From NCBI GenBank assembly GCA_037447655.1, contig JBBHKE010001843.1, positions 129,953 through 168,573 of the forward strand: DNA of 38,621 bases, read 5' to 3'. Below the pieces are notes generated by a model. That model saw nothing but the letters and a program-made list of their open reading frames with translations. It was not told the origin of the DNA and did not search any database. The DNA comes from Zygnema cylindricum. Its lineage: Eukaryota; Streptophyta; Zygnematophyceae; Zygnematales; Zygnemataceae. Positions 32,801 through 38,621 of this stretch are shown one piece after another (positions within the stretch are counted from its first letter, which is position 1; each line of letters begins with the position of its first letter). A program made the position numbers and the translations under genes.

Positions 32801-35156
32801 ATAGCTCACCATCTGTACAGAAGCCCGTGAATCGATTCTTTCTCCTTCTCCACTCTCTCTTTTTCCCCTTTTTGCAGGTAACTCATCCTCGTTAGTTCTG
32901 GATTTTACCATTTTCAACGTCGGAAGGGGAAGTGAATCAATAATTCGTGAGGCTACAAGACAAAATCCACTTGGGTTTTCCCCTTCAACTGCCACAATCT
33001 GCAAGAAACAAAGAAGGAAACAACCAGCTGGGTGTATATGACCTTTTGACCAAGTACTCTGTATTTGGAAAACAGCCCCGACCTGAGTTTACTTCATTTG
33101 TTTTAAAACGTTATTGATTCCATTGTGAGAGTAACTCTCAGAAATTGAGGGAAGACAGTACATTTGTCTTATAGTCCATTTTAAAAGCCCAAAATATACC
33201 TCATAATAAGTATTTCCAACAAAGAATACCCTCATTTCTCATACAGAAGTTTCCGTATTTATGTCAAGGATAAACATCGGAATTAGAGAAAAAGATATAA
33301 CCTGTCCTGGAAAAATAGAAAAACTTGAAATGTTCCTGAGGTCCAATCGTACGCGTTGACCATGGCCAAATTGTGAGCTGCCAAGTGGCACCCAGTTATG
33401 TTCCCGACCAGCTCCCAATCAGATTGATGTAATCAACAACCTTTCACTGTTCTGATGTAAAAAAAAGGAAAACATCCGATAATTTGAATTGTCGCTTTAG
33501 ATATGTTCTTTCATAATATGGGGTAGTTTGATACATAAGTGCAAAAATTAAAGTCAAATATTTTCTGATACTGTCACAGATTTATTTTAAAGATGCTTTT
33601 TGAGAACTTACCTCGCTTCCAATAGTACCGATTTCTCATTCAAACGCCCCCCTTCTGCTTCGCAACAAATTCGGCCAACCACCATCACATGTTCCTGAAA
33701 GCTCCTCATTAACCAAAGATTCGACATAAACTCCAACAAAATACACATCTCAGTGGCATTATCAAAAAGTTAACGACAAAAGACTCAGGAATGGTGCATG
33801 GAGAGGGAGAAGGAAGGAGAGGACGAAAAAGAAAAGTACCGCACCGTCTCTATTCAAGTCATATGGCTGAATGTACCTGAGAGGCATAGAAGTTTTGCTT
33901 GGAAGGCTCGAAAGAATCAACTGCCTCCGACAATGCACGTGTAAATGCCATTATGCGCTCATCCAGTGCATTAAACTGCAAAGGAACAAAATAAACTTTT
34001 ATTTATTTGTTTATTTTGAAAACAAAGTGACTGGGCGGTCCTGGCTGAAATAAACAACTGAATGTGATGGTTGTTGTTGCACCTGTTGTAGTATGAACTC
34101 ACTCAAATTTTCCGTGACAAAGACAGAATGACAGATAAAGACAGATATAAAGACAAAGGTAACATACAACCAGAAGCCATAACCGTCTGGAGTCCCATTT
34201 CTTTTTAAATTTTTCCACTCTTAAAAGAACTACTAGGAGAATGTGTCTAGAATTATATTCATTGCACTTTTGGATTATAACAAAAACTACGGAGAACTGT
34301 TATTTTATCCTAAACATTCATTGATCCTTACCCGGTCTTCGAGCCGATCGTACATGTATCGGCACCCTGGCTTTAGTTCGACTCCTTGAGGCAAAACCTG
34401 CCATGATTCTATTGGCTCTCTCCTTCGCTTTCCAATAGTTCCAGAGCTTTCAGAAAAAGGGTCCTCCAAGTGATCATTAAAAGCACACATGACCGTCTGT
34501 TTATTTGTCCTCCGTTTGAACGGAGTACTAGAAAGATCCTCACTGCTTTTTGCCGACATGGAACTGTTCTGCAAGTCTTCCGTAATAGTGTTTTCATAGT
34601 TGGTGCCTTCTGTTCTCCTATTGGATACTTTAGACGAAGGAATCGATGTTTTAGGTATATTGAGGGGCTCATTATCCACAAGGAATTGGAGTACTTTAGG
34701 TTTGGAGTTGCTCGCAGATGCCTGATGGACATTTTCCAAAAACCTGTACTGAAAAGTGAAGGAATAAAATGATGGAATCTTGCCTTTATTTACCTGCGTT
34801 TTACACTGTTTTTACTTCACACGCAAAAAAACAAAAAAACAAAAATAGTGATTTCACGCAGAAATCAAGTTCAGTTTCTCATGCAGCAATTTTTCAGTGC
34901 GCACTCATAAAAGATCACTGGTGAATTTTTAAAGTGGACAATAAGTTTTGAAGAATATGTTTACAAACAAAATAACAAAGTCAAGATAAATTTAGATTTT
35001 ATATCAGGAAATGGATACCCCTCCACAGTATTTTCCGTGTAAAAATGGAGGCCGGACAAATTTTCCTTCTTCACTTTTTCTGCTTTTTCTTCTTCCGTTA
35101 GATGAATTCGGAAAGAAGGAAGAAGAGAGTGTTTGACTATACCGTCTTGAATTTGC
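26858..35156 (-). CDS. POLA2: DNA polymerase alpha subunit B (primase complex), 13 exons, N-terminal end not placed
   Basis: Non-catalytic B subunit tethering polymerase alpha to primase for replication priming in the nucleus. Exons in coding order: 35019-35156, 34332-34743, 33877-33975, 33612-33694, 33302-33377, 32810-32998, 32130-32234, 31521-31616, 30984-31076, 30332-30415, 28570-28700, 27611-27737, 26858-27085. All have GT/AG borders and compatible phases, giving 619 residues to the stop. The first listed exon enters in mid-codon, so about 60-80 residues are missing upstream. Visible signatures: STPFKRR, CRYMYDRLEDR, the OB-fold region (GRLNEKSVLLEA, FSIFPGQ), VEGENPSGFCLVASR, then the inactive phosphoesterase domain (AAGPFTTTDNL, GPFVDSEHPRIK, LLPSTRDSHHDAIFPQPPF, SGEEISR, FYPLFPPP, CINPGRLAKG, final VVRI). 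The match is closest to plant POLA2. The last two exons lie inside duplication copy B. Confidence 0.96.
27181..27206 (-). other. Possible 26-nt POLA2 micro-exon (ambiguous)
   Basis: A pyrimidine-rich acceptor (TTCTTTAG) and a strong donor (GTGAGT) bracket 26 nt between the last two POLA2 exons. Reading it after the strong donor at 27610 would shift the frame. Using the weaker GT further into that intron would restore phase and insert a short peptide. Direct joining of the flanking exons is also in frame, so this may be unused or alternative. An identical copy lies at 14452-14477. Confidence 0.3.
28041..28569. other. POLA2 intron segment beyond the duplication edge, with satellite-like AT repeats
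   Basis: From about 28075 to 28330 the sequence is a degenerate series of 7-9 bp units of the type AATATCAA / AATACCAA / AATACTG. The rest is AT-rich and holds no exon. Confidence 0.7.
29098..29215. repeat. CACAATAAA-type low-complexity repeat in a POLA2 intron
   Basis: Repeated CACAATAAA / TCACAATAAAT units with gradual decay, followed by AT-rich TTAATT sequence. No function can be inferred. Confidence 0.7.
29389..29735. repeat. Polypurine tract (GAGGGA-type), POLA2 intron
   Basis: Nearly pure A/G for about 350 nt on the plus strand, built from irregular GAGGGA/GAGAGG units. It is pyrimidine-rich in the POLA2 transcript. Long mirror-like purine tracts of this kind can form triplex DNA and are prone to assembly error. 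Confidence 0.95.
30009..30250. repeat. Polypyrimidine tract (CCCTCT-type), POLA2 intron
   Basis: About 240 nt of C/T-rich repeats on the plus strand, beginning 82 nt from the donor of exon 30332-30415. In the POLA2 transcript it reads as purines and is complementary to the tract on the other side of that exon. Confidence 0.95.
30442..30722. repeat. Polypurine tract (GAGGGA-type) next to a POLA2 exon
   Basis: About 280 nt of A/G repeats on the plus strand, only 27 nt from the acceptor of exon 30332-30415. In the transcript it forms a very long polypyrimidine tract directly upstream of that exon. Confidence 0.95.
31795..31985. repeat. A-rich low-complexity tract in a POLA2 intron
   Basis: Irregular AAACCAAAA / AAAAACAAAAAC units, almost free of T. 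It creates a lysine-rich open frame on the plus strand that is not a gene. Confidence 0.8.
31996..32122. repeat. TATAGAGTA-type tandem repeat in a POLA2 intron
   Basis: About a dozen imperfect 9-11 bp units of the type TATAGAGTA, ending 8 nt before exon 32130-32234 on the genomic strand. Confidence 0.8.
32241..32596. repeat. Two-copy tandem repeat with embedded CT microsatellites
   Basis: Units 32241-32455 and 32456-32596 both begin AGGCACCAAA-TTTG, continue into a CTCTCT run of different length, then end with a ...GCGGATA...GGCCCTTTGTTTGTCC-like segment. The CT runs explain the size difference. The repeat begins a few bases from the acceptor of POLA2 exon 32130-32234. Confidence 0.8.
32626..32702. 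repeat. AAAGTAACA-type tandem repeat in a POLA2 intron
   Basis: Roughly eight imperfect 8-10 bp units (AAAGTAATA, AAAGTAACA, AAAGTGACA). No coding content. Confidence 0.8.
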
Positions 35157-35381
35157 CTGCAAAATATGACGTATTTCAATGAGTTTCTTAAAAATCTCTC
35201 AAACTTTCTGTCATATCATTCAAGGATTCATTTCTGCATTTGACTTTCGTTACATTGTCAAAGTTGTTTTCAATTTTACGACTAAATTTTATGTCATACC
35301 TGATTGTACTTCGTCCAAATTCGGAAAAGACATGTACAAAAAAAGACGAACAAAAAAATACTGAAGTTGCAGATGCATTAA

Positions 35382-35560
35382 ACTTCCCCCTCTCCCTTTC
35401 TCTCTCCCTCTCCCTTCCCTCCTCTTCCCCCCCGATTTCCCTCCCCCATCCCTCCCTCTGAGCCTCCTTTTCCCCACCCTATTCCCATCCCTTCACTACC
35501 ATTTCTATTCCCCTCTTCCCCTCGTCCCCTCTTCCCCTCCACTCTCTCTCTCCATGTCTG
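35382..35560. repeat. CT-rich low-complexity tract
   Basis: C/T-rich on the plus strand, irregular CCCTCTCC units, about 225 nt upstream of the first placed POLA2 exon in transcript direction. Confidence 0.85.
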
Positions 35561-35924
35561 TGGGACTTGAAAAACCTTCACAAGAAAGATGTTTACTGTA
35601 CAAGTTCAAAACTAGCAATAAAGTCCAAAATTATCCAAATTATTTGTCCTGCTTGTACCCCGATGGACGACAGGGTGTTATCTTGAATCTGGTTTAAAAC
35701 CCCTTTTGCTCCATAATTTGTTTGTTTCATGTTTTTTTTTTGTTAGTTTTTTGTGAATATCCCACGTTTCTTAGTTTCGTACCCTTCATTTTGTTTCATC
35801 CAAAAGTCCCCCCATCTTTCCATTTCCCAACCAGGATTCACACTAATTACGTTCAAATACCAATATTTGACAATCATATTTTGTATTATAATATTATTGT
35901 CCCTCCAACATTGACCGAATCTTT

Positions 35925-36111
35925 CCCACTCCCCCCCCCCTCCTTCTCTCCCACTTCCCCCCCTCTCTTCTCTCCCACTCCCCCCCTCTCTTTCCCTCTC
36001 CTCCTTCGTCTTCCTCATTACCTGACGGCCTTAAACTCCCTTATCCCGGTCCTCCTTCCGTCCCCCTTCCCCCCCCTCCCCCTCCCCCTCCCCCTCACCC
36101 TCCCTCTGTCC
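35925..36111. repeat. CT-rich low-complexity tract ending at the sequence gap
   Basis: Runs of C with CTCT and CCCCTC units lead straight into the N gap at 36112, as expected where a C-rich simple repeat broke the assembly. Confidence 0.85.
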
Positions 36112-36121
36112 NNNNNNNNNN
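36112..36121. other. Assembly gap (10 N)
   Basis: Ten consecutive N. The round length suggests a placeholder, so the true distance is unknown and missing sequence could include part of the POLA2 5' end. Confidence 0.99.
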
Positions 36122-36266
36122 AAACGCATAATGGAATAGTAAACTTCTTTTGCCCCCCTGCATTCCTATCTCTTATAACGTACACCTCTAACATCTGCAC
36201 CTGAATGATCTCTTAGTTTCACACTACGTTCCTTCCATATTTTCTCTTTGTTCTTTATGTCCTTAC

Positions 36267-36366
36267 CCGAATTATCGTAAACAAACGACAAACCTTTGGT
36301 CTCTGCTCTTAGGGCTTCTCTTTCTTTTTCGAAACGTGCAAGAGTTGCACAGAGGAGTTCGTCCAG
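36267..36366 (-). other. Weak candidate exon (acidic/basic helix-like peptide)
   Basis: An open frame without ATG encodes a charged helical peptide (ARFEKEREALRAETKGLSF) and ends at a good donor (GG|GTAAGG). The nearest acceptor upstream gives an in-frame stop, so it cannot be joined simply. It may be chance or part of the POLA2 5' end. Confidence 0.2.
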
Positions 36367-36548
36367 TCAACAGTCTGGACAACCAACAGTCCAACAACAA
36401 ATTCTCAGGGTCATACTAAGACGACATTCACATAACTCGACATAATAGAAAAAAAAAAAAAAAAGCAGAGACAAGCGTAATATAAAACAGCACATAAAGA
36501 AGATAGGCTGAACTATGAGTAAAAAAAAGATAATACAGCTCAATACAC

Positions 36549-36750
36549 TTACAGCAGAATCATACTGGGACTCTTAAACAACAACCTGACAACCAACAGG
36601 TCTGACAACTGACCTGCTTGAGGAGACACGTTGAGAACGTGCAAAGCTTTTTCTTTCTCTTCGGGATTCTCGTCTCTGGTTTCCAAACAGCAAACAAATG
36701 CTATTAAGCCCATTCCTGTATTTCTTGTTTCTCTTTTATACCTTCCTTGC
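36549..36750 (-). other. Weak candidate for the first POLA2 exon
   Basis: An open frame from an ATG near 36750 contains TRDENPEEKEKALHVL and runs to a strong donor (CT|GTAAGT near 36551). Its exit phase matches the entry phase of exon 35019-35156. The peptide shows no convincing similarity to the helical N-terminal domain of the B subunit, so this is only a phase-compatible candidate. Confidence 0.25.
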
Positions 36751-38533
36751 ATCACACTTTGATTCTCTAGTAAGTCCACGTCTACAATCTCCACATGCAA
36801 TATTCTCTATCCTTACGTCCCCCCGTTTTCTTCAAATGATAAGGTAATACGCAAAACACATCAGAATGGTTAAAACGGTGGATCTGCATAGAAAGCAACC
36901 AGTTTCCTTTTCAGCAATCAAATTTAGAGAGGAGCACCAATTGCCAAGCAACTACAAATTGTTAAAGATTTTTGCTTTGACTATATCAAGCTTGGTCTGC
37001 AAAGAAAATAGCAGAGAACTTTCCAACCTGTCAATACACACGTGAGCAGGTGGATGAGTAAACAGCCGAAAAAAAGAAAGGAAAAAAATACATAATACAC
37101 ATATATATGTAACACACAGCAAAAAGAAGAGATAACAAGAAAACAAGCCTGCAAAGACTTGACCATAAAGTATGCAACAAATGTTGCCTGTAAACAACAT
37201 ATAAAATATAAAAATATAAAAAACATATTTATCACGAGCTTTACTAGCTATACTAAACTAATAGCATGTTACATAGCATATACTACTACTTGCCGATTAA
37301 AATAAGCAAGTACGGTAAGAATCTTCTTTGAGTACCCTAAATGTAAAGTAATGAGGTATATTGCATAAAGAAAAGAAAAATGGAATTCATATTTCCCATG
37401 CACTATTCATTAACCTGTTCAACGTATATGGTCTGGATTGAAACTAAATACAAACGTAAAAAAATTATACACCACAACTTCTCAGTATAAGCAGAGAAGT
37501 GATCTGCAAGAAACATAATCTACATTATTTATTATAAGCTAAGAGCAGTGTATTGTCGAGACTTATTACCATAGACAGTCTAGACGCGGTGAGATATCAA
37601 TGTCAAACATTTCAATGAAAGTACATTGAGGCTGTGTAAAATAAGAACTCTAACTTTATCTTTTTCACTGAACAGTGTAATTCATTACAATCTGCTCTGG
37701 TGTTACAAATCAAGTCTCAATCTTGTCGCTAACAATCTTCGCCTGCAGAAAACGCTCACAGGTTCGTACAAGGGTGGCTTAATTATATTTTAAATAAAAC
37801 CATTAGCTTGTACATCCCTCTCTGGTACCTCAGAAACAAGGCTTCCTCTCACTTCCAAAAAAGCACATAATTCCTATAACCTTAAGCCATTGGACAATGC
37901 ATAATATCCATAGTACGCCTGAAAGATTCTAGAATATCAACAACCGCTAGTGCTGGAAATGCTACGAAGTAAAGCCTCAAGTCGCCCTTTCCTTTTTTGC
38001 TCACTTACTTCTCGGATTCAGAGACCTCGTGATTTAAAGAAATATGAGTCTCGTTTGGACGTCTATATCACTGAATCTGAAGCAAGCACGGAAAATTAGG
38101 GAGCTTGATCTTGATTCGTTTTGAGAAGGTTGAAGAATAACACATACAAAAAGACATTAATGGAAGCAGCAGAGAAACAGGAGGGATGCAAATTTCTTGA
38201 GAGTGGATCCGTACAACAACTCCTTGGAGCCAATAGACTGACTGTACATATATGAATTTGTATGTATGTTCGCTGGCAGCAAATTGGCGCGCTTGGAGAA
38301 AAAGTCACGACAAGACTTGCTGACAAAGCAGCATTGGATTCTGAGAATGTACATACGTGTAGCAGAACTGTACTCAAAGATGTACAATTTAGTACGTTTC
38401 AGCAGTCACGAAACTCGCCGAAAGTACGCGGGATTTGCTGGCCCAGATTCTCAGTAATTGACTAAATTGCACACCATGACGTCATTCATACTCGCTCGTA
38501 CAGAGAAAAAAAAATACGTGATGGGTATGCAAC

Positions 38534-38571
38534 TACACCGTGTATAGTTATTTGTGTCGGCACACGGTGTA
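38534..38571. repeat. Short inverted repeat near the right edge
   Basis: TACACCGTGT (38534-38543) and its exact complement (38562-38571) enclose an 18-nt loop. The TACACC start resembles the ends of the element at 5847-6059, but it is too short to classify. Confidence 0.4.
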
Positions 38572-38621
38572 CTGTAAGGTACTGTACTGCACTGACGGTC
38601 TGCCAATCGTGTGCCCCCTTA

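Larger units (their letters stand above)
35157..38621. other. Region expected to hold the POLA2 5' end and promoter; no exon placed with confidence
   Basis: The first placed POLA2 exon starts at 35156 in mid-codon, so at least one coding exon must lie further up the minus strand. I see CT-rich tracts (35382-35560, 35925-36111), an N gap, two weak candidate exons, and from about 36800 onward AT-rich sequence with no recognisable gene, tRNA or repeat family. Confidence 0.6.

Noticed and set aside
38262-38465. 67-codon plus-strand open frame near the right edge
   Set aside because: No recognisable domain and overlaps equally long frames on both strands.
1-38621. CRISPR arrays, bacterial operons, rRNA or tRNA genes, viral genes
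   Set aside because: None seen; the genes have spliceosomal introns and eukaryotic nuclear functions, and I saw no tRNA-like internal promoter boxes or phage/viral proteins.

Overview
This is nuclear DNA from a eukaryote with intron-rich genes. It carries the 5' part of a SMARCAL1-type annealing helicase gene (minus strand), two copies of a tRNA 2'-phosphotransferase gene (TPT1, plus strand) and most of the DNA polymerase alpha B-subunit gene (POLA2, minus strand). I assembled exons by hand from conserved peptides and GT/AG borders that keep reading phase. Conserved stretches of TPT1 and POLA2 look most like the green plant versions, so a streptophyte alga or early-diverging land plant is my best guess. 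That is an inference; I do not name a species.

Layout. 1-4836: four SMARCAL1 exons, with the gene continuing off the left edge. 4837-6214: divergent intergenic space with a small inverted-repeat element at 5847-6059. 6215-15313 (copy A) and 18970-28040 (copy B) are a near-identical direct duplication of about 9.1 kb. Each copy holds a complete seven-exon TPT1 followed tail-to-tail by the last two POLA2 exons. 15314-18969: a 3.66-kb spacer without recognisable genes. It holds a large foldback element (16445-17567) and an element with terminal inverted repeats and a likely 10-bp target duplication (17668-18444). 28041-35156: eleven further POLA2 exons among introns full of GA/CT, A-rich and short tandem repeats. 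35157-38621: expected to hold the first POLA2 exon(s) and promoter. It contains CT-rich tracts and a 10-N gap, and I could not place a convincing first exon.

Only copy B lies in line with the rest of POLA2, so its two terminal exons complete that gene. The same exons in copy A are an orphaned 3' fragment. The right-hand duplication edge falls inside a POLA2 intron and the left-hand edge in the 5' flank of TPT1. The net result is one intact POLA2 and two apparently intact TPT1 genes whose promoters differ beyond about 150 bp upstream of the long open frame. SMARCAL1 (fork restart), POLA2 (replication priming) and TPT1 (last step of tRNA splicing) do not form one pathway here; they are ordinary neighbours in a housekeeping locus. 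The unusual parts are the duplication, its nested mobile elements, and complementary polypurine/polypyrimidine tracts around one POLA2 exon.
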